Position numbers and translations under genes: made by a program
The notes under the pieces: model-generated
The model's database searches: none
What the model saw: the letters and a program-made list of their open reading frames with translations, nothing else
What the model was told of the DNA's origin: nothing
Assembly: GCF_004118935.1 (NCBI RefSeq)
Contig: NZ_CP035375.1
Coordinates: forward strand, 1,674,001 to 1,738,000
Direction of reading: 5' to 3'
From: Salinibacterium sp. UTAS2018
GTDB taxonomy: Bacteria > Actinomycetota > Actinomycetes > Actinomycetales > Microbacteriaceae
DNA: 64,000 bases
Shown: in pieces, positions 23,891-33,209 of the stretch
How the letters are laid out: each line of letters starts with the position of its first letter
Position numbering within the stretch: position 1 is the stretch's first letter

Positions 23891-26275
23891 TTACAGCGCA
23901 GCCAGCGTGTCGATGAACTTGTCACCGGGCGCTACGTCGACCGACTCTGCATCGATCTCGGCGCGGCCGAGGAGTTCTTCCATCTTGCGACGACGGTTGC
24001 GCGGGATGAGGGTGACAACGGTTCCGACCTTGCCGGCACGACCGGTACGGCCGGCGCGGTGCAGGTACGTCTTGTACTCCTCGGGAGCGTCAGCCTGAAT
24101 AACGAGGCTGATGTCATCCACGTGGATGCCGCGGGCTGCAACGTCGGTCGCGACGAGCACGTTGACCTTGCCGCTCGTGAGCATCTGCAGGTTGCGGGTA
24201 CGACGCGCCTGGTTGAGGTCACCGTGAAGGCTCGTGGCGGGGGTGCCGCCCATGCTCAAGAACTCAGCCATTTCTTCAGCGAACGCACGCGTGCGGGTGA
24301 AGACGAGGGTCTTGCCCGTGCCTGCAGAGAGCTGCTTGATGATGGCGCGCTTGTCGCGCTGTTCGATGAGCAGAACCTTGTGGTCGATCGTGGAAGAAGC
24401 CTGGTCTTCACCAGCAACCTCGTGCACGGCCGGGTCAACAAGGAACTCCTTGACGAGCGTGGCAACACCCTTGTCGAGAGTTGCGGAGAACAGCAGCTTT
24501 TGTCCGCCCTCGCTGGTCTCGCGCAGGATGCGCTGAACGGGCTCGAGGAACCCGAGGTCGCACATGTGGTCAGCTTCGTCGAGAACAGTGACCTTCACGT
24601 GGCTGAGGTCGAGACGACCCTGCTCAACGAGGTCTTCCACACGGCCGGGGGTCGCGATGATGACATCGACACCACGGGTGAGCGCAGCAACCTGCTTGTA
24701 CTGGGGAACGCCGCCGACGATGGTCGTCGTGAACAGACCAACGCTACGAGCGATGGGCTGAATGGTGCGGTCGATTTGCTGAGCAAGCTCGCGGGTCGGA
24801 GCCAGGATGAGGGCGCGCGGCTTGCGGCCCATCTGACGGTCCTTGCCACCATTGTTTTCCATGAGGCGCTCAACGAGGGGCGCACCGAAGGCAATGGTCT
24901 TGCCCGATCCGGTCTTTCCGCGACCAAGAACATCCTTGCCGGCGAGAACGTCGGGGATGGTTGCTGCCTGAATGGGGAACGGCGACTCTGCACCCATGGA
25001 TGCGAGCTGACGCGAAATGTTCGAACCGATACCCAAGTCGAGGAAGGACTTGCCTTCAACATCGCTGGCAGTAACAGCCTTCGCTACGAGACGATCAAGA
25101 ACAACATCTTCTTGCATTCCGTGCGCCGACTTCTCGTCACGGTTGGGGTAGTACGAGCTTTCGCGACGCTCGCTGTGCTGCGGGCGATCGTTGCGGTCGC
25201 TGTATGACGGACGGCTGCCACGGTCGGGGCGGTCGCCGTACGCGGGACGCTCAGTGCGCTGCGCACGGTCGTTGTAGGCAGGGCGTTCCGTGCGCTGGGC
25301 ACGGTCGTTGTAGGCGGGACGTTCCGTGCGCTGGGCGCGATCGTTGTACGACGGACGCTCGGTGCGACCAGCGGATGCTCCGCGGTCACCGTACGAGGGA
25401 CGCTCGGTGCGCTGAGCACGATCGTTGTACGAGGGGCGCTCTGAACGCTCGGGGCGCGAGCCACGGTCGTTGCGGTCGCTGTACGAGGGACGCTCGGTGC
25501 GCTGCGGGCGCTCGTTCCGGTCTGCGTACGAGGGACGGCCACCACGGTCAGGGCGGTCACCGTACGAGGGACGCTCGCTACGACCAGCCGAAGCACCACG
25601 ATCGTTGCGGTCATTACGGTCGTTGTACGACGGACGCTCTGAACGACCGGCGTAACCACCACGCTCGGGACGGCCACCACGGTCAGGACGATCTCCGTAC
25701 GAGGGTCGCTCGCCGCGACCAGCGGATGCACCACGGTCGTTGCGATCGTTGCGGTCGTTGTACGACGGACGCTCTGAACGACCGGCGTAACCACCACGCT
25801 CGGGACGGCCACCACGGTCAGGACGATCTCCGTACGAGGGACGCTCGCCGCGACCAGCGGATGCACCGCGGTCGTTGCGGTCGGGACGGTCGCCATAGGA
25901 GGGACGGCCGCCACGCTCGGGGCGCGAGTCGCGCTGCGGGCGGTCGCCGTAGGCACCGCGTTCGTTGCGCTGGGGACGGTCGCCATACGAAGGGCGGTCG
26001 TTGCGGTCGCCGTGCTCGGGGCGTGCACCACGGGCAGGCTTTTCGCGAGGAGTCCAGTCGGGACGGCTGTCGCCACGGCCGCCACGAGCGGCGCCGGAGC
26101 GGTTGTCGCCGGTACGAGCGGCACGGTCATCCGCGCTCCACCGGCGCTTGGGGGCTTCGCCCTGGTCAGGGCGGAATCCGCGGTGACCTTCGCTGCGTGA
26201 ACCGCCGCGCTTGGGAGCACCAGAGTTGAAGTCGCTATTGCCACGTCCGGTGGCAGGCTTATTGAATTTAGGCAT
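23891..26275 (-). CDS. DEAD-box RNA helicase with long Arg/Gly-rich repetitive N-terminal extension
   Basis: This 794-residue protein is an ATP-dependent RNA helicase. The two-domain core occupies about residues 395-790: Walker A GRGKTGSGKT, DEAD in LDEADHMCDLGF, SAT in LFSATLDKG, then VATDVAARGI and HRAGRTGRAG. The first 390 residues are almost only Arg, Asp, Gly, Pro, Ser and Tyr in tandem repeats such as ERPSYGDRPDRGGRP. They are probably disordered, RNA-binding and prone to condense. Most family members carry such tails at the C-terminus. The start ATG 26275 (MPKFNKPATGRG) follows GGAAAG. It is a single gene with its own terminator and a long leader. Confidence 0.93.
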   Translation of the reverse strand: MPKFNKPATGRGNSDFNSGAPKRGGSRSEGHRGFRPDQGEAPKRRWSADDRAARTGDNRSGAARGGRGDSRPDWTPREKPARGARPEHGDRNDRPSYGDRPQRNERGAYGDRPQRDSRPERGGRPSYGDRPDRNDRGASAGRGERPSYGDRPDRGGRPERGGYAGRSERPSYNDRNDRNDRGASAGRGERPSYGDRPDRGGRPERGGYAGRSERPSYNDRNDRNDRGASAGRSERPSYGDRPDRGGRPSYADRNERPQRTERPSYSDRNDRGSRPERSERPSYNDRAQRTERPSYGDRGASAGRTERPSYNDRAQRTERPAYNDRAQRTERPAYNDRAQRTERPAYGDRPDRGSRPSYSDRNDRPQHSERRESSYYPNRDEKSAHGMQEDVVLDRLVAKAVTASDVEGKSFLDLGIGSNISRQLASMGAESPFPIQAATIPDVLAGKDVLGRGKTGSGKTIAFGAPLVERLMENNGGKDRQMGRKPRALILAPTRELAQQIDRTIQPIARSVGLFTTTIVGGVPQYKQVAALTRGVDVIIATPGRVEDLVEQGRLDLSHVKVTVLDEADHMCDLGFLEPVQRILRETSEGGQKLLFSATLDKGVATLVKEFLVDPAVHEVAGEDQASSTIDHKVLLIEQRDKRAIIKQLSAGTGKTLVFTRTRAFAEEMAEFLSMGGTPATSLHGDLNQARRTRNLQMLTSGKVNVLVATDVAARGIHVDDISLVIQADAPEEYKTYLHRAGRTGRAGKVGTVVTLIPRNRRRKMEELLGRAEIDAESVDVAPGDKFIDTLAAL
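25604..25873. repeat. Two 135-bp near-identical tandem repeats in the helicase N-terminus
   Basis: A 135-bp unit (45 codons, RSERPSYNDRNDRNDRGAS and flanks) is present twice with very few differences. A second array of 36-bp units encoding RPAYNDRAQRTE lies at about 25235-25345. Both keep the reading frame. They are coding repeats and not spacers of a CRISPR array. Confidence 0.85.
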
Positions 26276-26599
26276 TGTTCTTTCCGGGTTGTTCTTAGAT
26301 GGAACACATCTAGTGCGTGGAGCACGCGCGCACGCCAACACTCGCCGATGTAATTAGCTAAAGGTTGACTAGCTAGCCATCAATTGATTTGAGTGTTCGT
26401 ACGCTGCACTACTGAACCCGGGCAGTCTTTGACCGAGGCCGTCACATACATTCGTGTGATTGTCACCAGTTGGATGGACTGGCAAACCGGCCCGCAAGAC
26501 TTACAAACCCATACGCGAGATTTCGCGCTGTCTTGAGCCGACTCAGCCACTTTAGTGCATGAGCCGCTAGATAGCGAGAGCGCTCCGGATGCCCGCGCT
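26276..26599. other. 324-bp stretch without a gene: helicase leader and upstream region
   Basis: The stretch between the helicase start and the stop of the next minus-strand gene contains no convincing frame. Its composition around 26340-26560 is more AT-rich than its surroundings. It must hold the helicase promoter and a 5' leader. Short GCTAGC palindromes occur at 26370-26376 and a CAATTG at 26380-26385. I see no known riboswitch or tRNA. Confidence 0.5.
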
Positions 26600-27748
26600 C
26601 TACTTGAGGCGGGAGTTGACCGCGAACTGCAGCGCGAAGACATCAAGCTGCTCTCCAACGGGAGCAAGCCACTCGCCCACTTCGCGCAGCAGCTCCTCGG
26701 GCGTGACAAGCCGCACGGCATTGTTGGGCTCGCACGCAATCGTGAGCGGAGCATCCGCCAGCCGGTGCACGACAGCCCACGACTTGGTCACCAATTGAGG
26801 CCGATCGGCCGCAAGACGCTGTTCAGCGATCGCGGTAGTGACATTAATGTGTTCGTCGATCTTGCCGTCGCGCACCACGCGGCCCCAGGCATCCAACACG
26901 TAGTCCCCCGGCGCCCACAGCAGGGAATCGATGAACGCGATCTGGTTGCCGGCCACGACAGCATGCCCGACGTGTGCCGTGCGCGACCCCGGCACTTCGA
27001 GGCCCTGAACGACCGTCACGGCCGGCATGCGGATGAGGTGCTCGAGCAGTGGCGCCGTGAGCCGCTCAGCGACAGCGAGGCGGCGTTCGAGCTCCCCCGA
27101 GTTCGCGTCGACCATGACGGGCGCGCTGGCAAAGTGGCGCTCGCGTTGCCCGTGAGGAAAAACGGCTCCCATCGCAGTAAGTACGGTCGAACGCCAGCGA
27201 GTGAAGCTGCTGACCTGGCTGGTTATTTTTACCCAGACCACGATCGAGAGCGCGACGAAAACTGCGGCGACGACGAGGGATGGCAGGTTGGCTAGCTGCG
27301 GAATTGTCGAGAAAGCGAAGGCCAACTCGGGATCGAACAGGATAGCGAGCACCGAAGTGATTGCCGCTAACACTGCAGAAACGACAAAGAAGAGGAAGAA
27401 CAAGCGTGCAGCACCCACGGCGAGATTGAAGCGAGCCATCGTTACTGCCGCGACAGCGATCACGAGTTGAGCGGCAATCACGCCAACAACGAGCTGACGA
27501 TTCAACTCGGTAGCGCTCGTCGCCAAGTACTCGAAGAAGTACGTGGTGGCACCCACCAGCGCCACCGCTAGGAACAGCGCAAAAAGCACGTGCGTGGCGA
27601 CCGTCAAGGGCGCGACTTTCGGGGGAATTGTCGGCCAGATAGTGGAGCTTGATGCCCACGATTTCTGCGCCCAACTGAGCGTTTCTGTGCGTACCATCGG
27701 CACCGGAATCTGCTGTCCCAGTGCGCTGCTTCCCCCAGCATCGATCAT
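26600..27748 (-). CDS. Membrane protein with C-terminal NERD-like cytoplasmic domain, hypothetical
   Basis: This 382-residue protein begins at ATG 27748 after a GGGGA ribosome site. Four membrane segments lie between about residues 48 and 180 (LTVATHVLFALFLAVAL, LVVGVIAAQLVIAVAAV, LFFLFFVVSAVLAAITSVL, LPSLVVAAVFVALSIVVW). The C-terminal 190 residues are soluble. Within them, TAHVGHAVVAGNQIAFIDSLLW recalls the nuclease-related NERD pattern of a histidine and a hydrophobic strand ending in IDS, but this is weak. No certain function. It overlaps nothing, and the ASCH gene starts 90 bp away in the opposite direction. Confidence 0.65.
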   Translation of the reverse strand: MIDAGGSSALGQQIPVPMVRTETLSWAQKSWASSSTIWPTIPPKVAPLTVATHVLFALFLAVALVGATTYFFEYLATSATELNRQLVVGVIAAQLVIAVAAVTMARFNLAVGAARLFFLFFVVSAVLAAITSVLAILFDPELAFAFSTIPQLANLPSLVVAAVFVALSIVVWVKITSQVSSFTRWRSTVLTAMGAVFPHGQRERHFASAPVMVDANSGELERRLAVAERLTAPLLEHLIRMPAVTVVQGLEVPGSRTAHVGHAVVAGNQIAFIDSLLWAPGDYVLDAWGRVVRDGKIDEHINVTTAIAEQRLAADRPQLVTKSWAVVHRLADAPLTIACEPNNAVRLVTPEELLREVGEWLAPVGEQLDVFALQFAVNSRLK

Positions 27749-27837
27749 GAAGTAATCCCCATTTCCCCCAGACCAGACTAGAACATACGACGAGCAGGGC
27801 GGGGCGGGGACGATCGGCACCGATTCAAGATGAGCAG

Positions 27838-28311
27838 ATGGGCACACCCCTTCTAGTCGAAGATTTCTGGCGCGAATGCCGCTTGGCGCTTCACGGCCTC
27901 CCCGAGGCGGTCCCGGAAGCGTGGGCGTTTGGAGCGACGCCTGCCCACGCAGATGGACTTCTCAGCCTGGTACTTAAAGGCACGAAGACCGCAACCGCAT
28001 CCTCCCTCTGGGACCATGAACATACTGGCGAACCCGTGCCTGAGGCGGGCTGGCTGAACATCATTCTCGACGGGCGCGGAAGCCCCCGCGCCCTGTTGGA
28101 AACCACCGCGATCGTTGTCGTTCCGTTCGATGAGGTTCCCGAGTCTCACGCGTTTGCCGAGGGTGAAGGAGACCAAAGTCTTAAGCATTGGCGTGAAGTC
28201 CACGAACGATACTGGCGTGAACACTCGGAGAGTCCCCGCGGCTTCGAACCGCACATGCCCGTTGTGTGCGAACAACTTCGGCTGCTCTACGTTGGATCAC
28301 GCTCGGCCTAG
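27838..28311 (+). CDS. ASCH domain protein
   Basis: This 157-residue protein fits the ASCH family, a small beta-barrel related to PUA domains and thought to bind RNA or modified nucleosides. Recognisable parts are AWAFGATPAHADGLLSLVLKGTKTATASSLWDHEHTGEPVPEAG and GEGDQSLKHWREVHERYW, where Glu/Asp and Lys residues line the proposed ligand pocket. It is a single gene on the plus strand, divergent from the membrane protein and convergent with the RND pump gene, separated from the latter by a shared terminator. Confidence 0.85.
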   Translation: MGTPLLVEDFWRECRLALHGLPEAVPEAWAFGATPAHADGLLSLVLKGTKTATASSLWDHEHTGEPVPEAGWLNIILDGRGSPRALLETTAIVVVPFDEVPESHAFAEGEGDQSLKHWREVHERYWREHSESPRGFEPHMPVVCEQLRLLYVGSRSA

Positions 28312-28338
28312 AGCTTTACCCGACTGGTTCAGAAAGTC

Positions 28339-28376
28339 TGAATCCCGGCAACGATCAACGTCGGAGCCGGGATTCA
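28339..28376. terminator. Bidirectional hairpin terminator between ASCH and RND genes
   Basis: Perfect 11-bp arms TGAATCCCGGC and GCCGGGATTCA with a 16-base loop sit midway between the two convergent stop codons at 28311 and 28392. Confidence 0.75.
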
Positions 28377-28391
28377 CCATCACAGAGGGGG

Positions 28392-31300
28392 TTACTCGGC
28401 GGGAGCCGCTACCGAAGTCTCGCGACCGGCCTTCTTGGCGGCACGCCGGCTCTTGCGATCCGTTCCCGCTGCCCTCTTGTCTTCGCGACGCTCCTTGGCG
28501 CCTTCGACGACGTAGTAAAGAACCGGAAGCACCACGAGCGTAAGTACGGTCGAGGAGAGCAGTCCGCCGATCACGATGATGGCGAGCGGCTGCGAAATGA
28601 AGCCGCCCTGGCCGGTGACACCGATACCGAGCGGAAGAAGCGCGAAGATGGTGGCTGCAGCCGTCATCAGAATCGGGCGGAGTCGACGTGACGCGCCCTC
28701 AATGATGGCGTCGTGCGCGCGCATTCCCTTAACCCGGTACTGATTGATCAAGTCGACAAGCACGATCGCGTTCGTGACGACGATACCGATCAGCATCAGC
28801 ACACCGATGAGCGACGCAACACCGAGCGGGATGCCCGAGATCACCTGAAGCGCAATAGCTCCCGTGGCCGCGAACGGAACCGATACGAGCAAGAGCAGCG
28901 GCTGGCGCAGGCTCTTGAAGGTCGCGACCATTACGACGTAGACGATGAGGATTGCGACGAGAAGAGCAAGACCGAGCTGTTGGAACGCATCCGTCTGCTC
29001 GGTGGCAACACCACCGAGTTCAGCCGATGCACCGGCGGGCAGTTCTGCTTCGTCAACAGCGGTAGCGACCAGGGCGGATGCCGTACCCACGTCATCGCTA
29101 CTTGGCGTCACGCTCAGGGTTGCGCTGCGCACGCCCTTCACCGAGGTGATGCTCGCGGGGCCGTCTTGGACGGAGACCGTTGCGACGTCCGTCAGTGGCA
29201 CGAGTCCCGTGGCACCGGGGATCTCGAAGTCTTGTAACTCCTCGATCGTGGTGGGGGCGAGGTCGTTGAGAATGTAAATCGAGAGCGTCGATTCGTCGAT
29301 GACGGCGCTACCGACCGCGTTCGGGTTCATCGCGCCCGTGACAATGCCGCCCACCGCGATCTCGCTGAGGCCGAGCTTTGCGGCCTTGTCGCGATCGACA
29401 ACGATCGAGATAAAGGGCTGCTGCTCTGAGAGGTTGCTGGTGGCCTCGGCGACGACATCGAGGTCGCGCACCTGCTCGAGCAGGGCATCCGATGCTTCAC
29501 GCAGTTCAGAGTCACTGGTGGCGGTGACGTTGATCTCAATGTCGCTCGAAGCGAAACCACTGGATGCTGCCGCAAGGGTGATCTCGCCGGCATCGTCGAT
29601 GCCAGCGACGGCCTCGCGCACATCTTCTTGCAGCTGAGTTTGATCGAGATCGGGGTCTGTCGTGAGCGAGAACGCGTTGGCTCCGCTGCCCGAGAATGCG
29701 GCCCGGAGCGAGCCGCCGCTTGAGCCGATGGAGAGCTGCACGGTTTCGATGCCGTCGAGGTCCATCAGAACCTCTTCGACCTTCATAGCGGCTTCGTCAC
29801 GCGCTTCGAGGCTGGCGCCGAGCGGCAAGGCTTGGTTGACGGTCAACGTGTTCTGGCCGCTGTCGCCGATGAAGTTCGTCTTCATGAACGGGATGAGAGC
29901 GACGGTTCCGCCGAGCAGCAGAACGGCAGCGAGCAGCGTAGCCAGCGGGCGCTTGAGCGTCCACTTGATCACGGGCAGGTAGCCGCGCTGCAAGGCGTTG
30001 GTCTTCTCTTCCTGCGGCAGGCCGGCAGCGTGGGCGTGCTCGACGGCAGCCTCTGTGTGACGCGGCGCGACCTTGTTGCCGAGGAACCAGTAGGCCAGTA
30101 CCGGAACGATTGTGAGGGATACGAAGAGCGACGCGGCAAGCGCGATGGCGGTCGTCAGCGCGAACGGGCGGAACAGCTCTCCGGTGATGTCGCCGACAAG
30201 GGCGAGGGGCAGGAACACCGCAATGGTCGTCACGGTGGATGCCGTGATGGCTCCCGCAACTTCCTTCACCGCGTTCTGAATGGCCTGCAGCTTCGGCTCT
30301 CCCATGGAGACGTGGCGCTTGATGTTCTCGATAACAACAATCGAGTCATCCACCACTCGACCAATCGAGATCGTGAGTGCTCCGAGGGTGATGATGTTGA
30401 GCGTGTAACCCGAGACCTGCATACCGATGAAGGTGATGAGCACGGATGCCGGAATCGAGATCGCCGTGACGAGCGTCGAACGAATCGACAGCAAGAACAC
30501 CAGAATCACGATCACGGCGAAGACGAGGCCGAGCAGACCTTCGGTCGTGAGGCTATCGATGGACTCTTGGATGAAGGGCGCTTGGTCGAACACGACGGTG
30601 AACTGAGTGTTGCTGCCGAGGGCGTCTTCGAGCTCGGGGATCGCTTCGAGAACGGCTTCGGAGACAGAAACTGTATTGCCGGCGGGGCTCTTGGTAATCG
30701 CGATTGTCAGTGCGGGTTCGCCGTTGACGCGCGAGATGCCGGTCGCGGGGTCGTCGATGACCTCGACGGTAGCGACGTCAGAGATCGTGACGACATCGGT
30801 GTTCGAGCCACCGAGCAGCGGCAGTTCGGCAACGCCGTCCGCTGTCGTGATGCGCTGGCCGGCCTGCACCGTGAGGGTCTGACCGTCTTCGGTAATTTCA
30901 CCAGCGGGCAGCAGCACGCCATTGTCATCGAGAGCCGAGAGGATGTCTTGGTTGCTCAGACCGTTGATGAAGAGTTCGTCTTGGTCGGGAGTGATAACCA
31001 GGCGCTGAGTGGCGGTTCCGAGCAGGCTAGCGTCGCTGACGCCATCCAACTTATTGAGCTCAACAAGGGTGGAGGCTTCGAGCTTGTTCGAGAGTTCGAG
31101 AGGGTCGAGGTCGCTCGATACGGCGATCTGCACGACCGGCAGGTCGGTGAAGTTGAAAGTGAAGACTTGGGTATCTGCCGAATCGGGCAGCTGGCCCGAG
31201 ATGCGGTTGATGGCGAGCTGAATCTTTTGCTCGGCGGTGGCAATGTTGGTGCCGTACTCGAACGAAGCCGAGATGTTGGCGAAGTTCGAGTTTGAGGTTG

Positions 31301-31547
31301 CGGTCGTGGACTCGAGCCCTTCGACGCCCTGAATGGCGGCTTCGAGCGGCCCCGCGAGGTCCTTATCGACCACCTCGGGTGATGCGCCCGGGTAGGTCGA
31401 GACGATGAAGATTTGCGGCAACGACAGCGACGGGATCAGTTCCTGCTTGAGCGACGTGAGAGCCACGCCACCAAAAATTCCGATGACGATCGTGACGAGC
31501 GCGATCAGAGCGCGGTTACGCAAGGAGAAAACGGAGAGCAGATGCAC
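28392..31547 (-). CDS. RND-type efflux pump permease (AcrB/SwrC-like)
   Basis: This 1051-residue inner-membrane pump uses the proton gradient to export hydrophobic compounds. It has 12 membrane segments and two large extracytoplasmic loops. The proton-relay region is in LNIITLGALTISIGRVVDDSIVVIENI. A second-half equivalent, GVASLIGVLMLIGIVVTNAIVLVDLIN, is also visible. The C-terminus is a basic tail (KAAGTDRKSRRAAKKAG). No periplasmic adaptor or outer-membrane channel gene is nearby, as expected for a Gram-positive, where SwrC-like pumps act alone. An 18-bp palindrome lies 90 bp before the ATG at 31547 and may be a regulator site. Confidence 0.93.
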   Translation of the reverse strand: MHLLSVFSLRNRALIALVTIVIGIFGGVALTSLKQELIPSLSLPQIFIVSTYPGASPEVVDKDLAGPLEAAIQGVEGLESTTATSNSNFANISASFEYGTNIATAEQKIQLAINRISGQLPDSADTQVFTFNFTDLPVVQIAVSSDLDPLELSNKLEASTLVELNKLDGVSDASLLGTATQRLVITPDQDELFINGLSNQDILSALDDNGVLLPAGEITEDGQTLTVQAGQRITTADGVAELPLLGGSNTDVVTISDVATVEVIDDPATGISRVNGEPALTIAITKSPAGNTVSVSEAVLEAIPELEDALGSNTQFTVVFDQAPFIQESIDSLTTEGLLGLVFAVIVILVFLLSIRSTLVTAISIPASVLITFIGMQVSGYTLNIITLGALTISIGRVVDDSIVVIENIKRHVSMGEPKLQAIQNAVKEVAGAITASTVTTIAVFLPLALVGDITGELFRPFALTTAIALAASLFVSLTIVPVLAYWFLGNKVAPRHTEAAVEHAHAAGLPQEEKTNALQRGYLPVIKWTLKRPLATLLAAVLLLGGTVALIPFMKTNFIGDSGQNTLTVNQALPLGASLEARDEAAMKVEEVLMDLDGIETVQLSIGSSGGSLRAAFSGSGANAFSLTTDPDLDQTQLQEDVREAVAGIDDAGEITLAAASSGFASSDIEINVTATSDSELREASDALLEQVRDLDVVAEATSNLSEQQPFISIVVDRDKAAKLGLSEIAVGGIVTGAMNPNAVGSAVIDESTLSIYILNDLAPTTIEELQDFEIPGATGLVPLTDVATVSVQDGPASITSVKGVRSATLSVTPSSDDVGTASALVATAVDEAELPAGASAELGGVATEQTDAFQQLGLALLVAILIVYVVMVATFKSLRQPLLLLVSVPFAATGAIALQVISGIPLGVASLIGVLMLIGIVVTNAIVLVDLINQYRVKGMRAHDAIIEGASRRLRPILMTAAATIFALLPLGIGVTGQGGFISQPLAIIVIGGLLSSTVLTLVVLPVLYYVVEGAKERREDKRAAGTDRKSRRAAKKAGRETSVAAPAE

Positions 31548-31636
31548 GAGAGGACTTTCGTTGCTGTTAAACGCGGGCGCGGTCGTAAAACCACTTCTTG
31601 GTTAAATCAATTCTCTCAGCACGCTCAGTATTCCGC

Positions 31637-31654
31637 GTACTCTCGCGAGATTAC
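31637..31654. promoter_or_regulatory. 18-bp palindrome upstream of the RND pump gene
   Basis: GTACTCTCGCGAGATTAC is an inverted repeat that pairs at every position except one, with the perfect core TCTCGCGAGA (31641-31650). It lies about 90 bp upstream of the pump start codon and 70 bp beyond the stop of the MocR gene. It looks like the binding site of a dimeric repressor, but no TetR or MarR gene is adjacent. Confidence 0.6.
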
Positions 31655-31726
31655 ATCTGCGTAAAACCTGCCGGAGGTTGACGGCCTCGCAGGCCGGCGA
31701 ATGCCCGCCCTCTGGTTCGCTGAGCG

Positions 31727-33148
31727 TTAGACGACGTTCGCGAACTCGCTGCTGGCCGGCGAGAACGGATGCCGCATCACGGTCGACCAGGCTGCGGCGA
31801 GCGCCGAGACGCCCTGTTCCAATTCGGCGGACCCCATGCTGAACGGAATGCGCAGGAATCGCTCGAACGCGCCATCCATCCCGAAGCGCGGACCGGCAGC
31901 GATCACGAGTCCTTCATTGCGTGCAGCAAGTACGAGTTGTGAACTCACGGGTTGGCCGAGGTTGATCCACGCGGTCATTCCGCCCGGCGTGTGGGGCACT
32001 TGCCAGGACGGCAGTTGCTCGGCGAGGAGGGAGGAGAGGTGCTCGCGGCCGGCCCGGAGTGACGTGCGCCGAGCATCCAGAATCGCCGGATAGCTCTCGA
32101 GAATGTTGGTGACGACGAGTTGTTCGAGCAGCGGAGTACCGAGGTCACCGGCAGAGCGGGCGCGCACGAGTTGGCGAATCGTGGCGTGGTCGGCGCGAAT
32201 CCAGCCGGTGCGCAGTCCACCCCAGATTGTCTTGCCGACCGAGCCCACCGAGATGGCATTGCCGTGCGCGGCGAAGGGTAAACGGCTACCGGAGCCATCA
32301 AGGTCGAGTTCAGCCATCGTCTCGTCTGCGATGACCGCAGTGCCGTGCCGGGCAGCGAGCGACAGCACCTTTTCGCGCAGCTCATCGGGCATCGATTGGC
32401 CCGTCGGGTTGTGAAAGTCGGGCATGAGATAGGCGAGCGAAGGGCTCGTGCGCTGGATGGCCTGCTCGACGGCGATGGCATCCCAGCCGGTCTCGGTCGA
32501 GACTCCGACGGGAACGAGGCGAGCGCCAGCGGCACGCAGCGCATCGAGGGCGTGCGGGTAACTCGGGTTCTCCATGAGGGCACGGTCGCCACGCGACATC
32601 AGCGTGCGAGAGATGAGCGCGATGGCGTGCTGGGCGCCGAGCGTCACCATGATCTGGTCGGGGCTCGTGGGCAGACCGCGGTCGGCATACCGCTGGGCAA
32701 TCGCCTCGCGCAGCACCGGGATACCCACCGGATCGAAGCCCGACTCCCCCAGATACGCCGGCAGTTGTTCGGCTGCTCGGCGAGAGGCCTCGATTACTTC
32801 GGGAGCCGCCGCGATCGTCGACTTACTGAAGTCGAGCATCTGTGGGGCTGCGGGGTCGGGAATCAGGCTGGCGCGATGAGGCAACTGGGCAACACTGCCC
32901 GAGCCGCGCGTACTCTCGACATACCCGCCCTCGCGGAGAGCCGAATACGCGGCTGTCACCGTGGTGCGGCTCACGCCGAGAGCGAGCGCCAACTCCCGTT
33001 CGGCCGGCAGGCGCGTTGAGGTCAGGATGCGGCCATCCATGATGAGAAGTCGGATGCGGTCGGAGACGGCCAGATAGGCAGCATTGGCTCCGGCGGCACG
33101 CCACTCGCCCATCATGACGACCAATGCACGGGCCGAAAGGCTATTCAT
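31727..33148 (-). CDS. MocR/GabR-type regulator (GntR HTH plus aminotransferase domain)
   Basis: This 473-residue regulator combines an N-terminal GntR winged helix (about residues 25-95, LPAERELALALGVSRTTVTAAYSALREGGY) with a fold-I aminotransferase domain. The PLP lysine is in GSVGKTIWGGLRTGW (about residue 305). Such proteins sense PLP or amino acids. It is divergent from a YczE-like membrane protein gene with 60 bp between starts. In Bacillus and actinobacteria the MocR protein YczR is genetically linked to yczE in the same way, so control of that neighbour is expected. Confidence 0.92.
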   Translation of the reverse strand: MNSLSARALVVMMGEWRAAGANAAYLAVSDRIRLLIMDGRILTSTRLPAERELALALGVSRTTVTAAYSALREGGYVESTRGSGSVAQLPHRASLIPDPAAPQMLDFSKSTIAAAPEVIEASRRAAEQLPAYLGESGFDPVGIPVLREAIAQRYADRGLPTSPDQIMVTLGAQHAIALISRTLMSRGDRALMENPSYPHALDALRAAGARLVPVGVSTETGWDAIAVEQAIQRTSPSLAYLMPDFHNPTGQSMPDELREKVLSLAARHGTAVIADETMAELDLDGSGSRLPFAAHGNAISVGSVGKTIWGGLRTGWIRADHATIRQLVRARSAGDLGTPLLEQLVVTNILESYPAILDARRTSLRAGREHLSSLLAEQLPSWQVPHTPGGMTAWINLGQPVSSQLVLAARNEGLVIAAGPRFGMDGAFERFLRIPFSMGSAELEQGVSALAAAWSTVMRHPFSPASSEFANVV

Positions 33149-33185
33149 GAGGCCACACTAGCCCGATTGGCCTCTTGCTCCGAGT

Positions 33186-33201
33186 CCAATTTCGTAATTG
33201 G
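33186..33201. promoter_or_regulatory. Dyad CCAATT-TCGT-AATTGG in the MocR/YczE intergenic region
   Basis: A perfect inverted repeat with 6-bp arms lies 8 bp before the YczE start. An extra ATTGG half-site sits at 33166-33170, 31 bp (about three helix turns) upstream of the matching half. MocR regulators often bind such repeats; the assignment is by position. Confidence 0.55.
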
Positions 33202-33209
33202 ATGCTTTT

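Noticed and set aside
23888..25207. 439-codon open frame opposite the helicase
   Set aside because: Shadow of the helicase core; the helicase motifs on the other strand are unambiguous.
25204..26229. Repeat array resembling a CRISPR
   Set aside because: The repeats are in frame, contiguous, without unique spacers, and encode the helicase N-terminus.
29832..31295. 487-codon open frame on the plus strand
   Set aside because: Antisense to the RND pump gene; sequence is a low-complexity Arg/Asp/Glu/Gly mix without homology signals.
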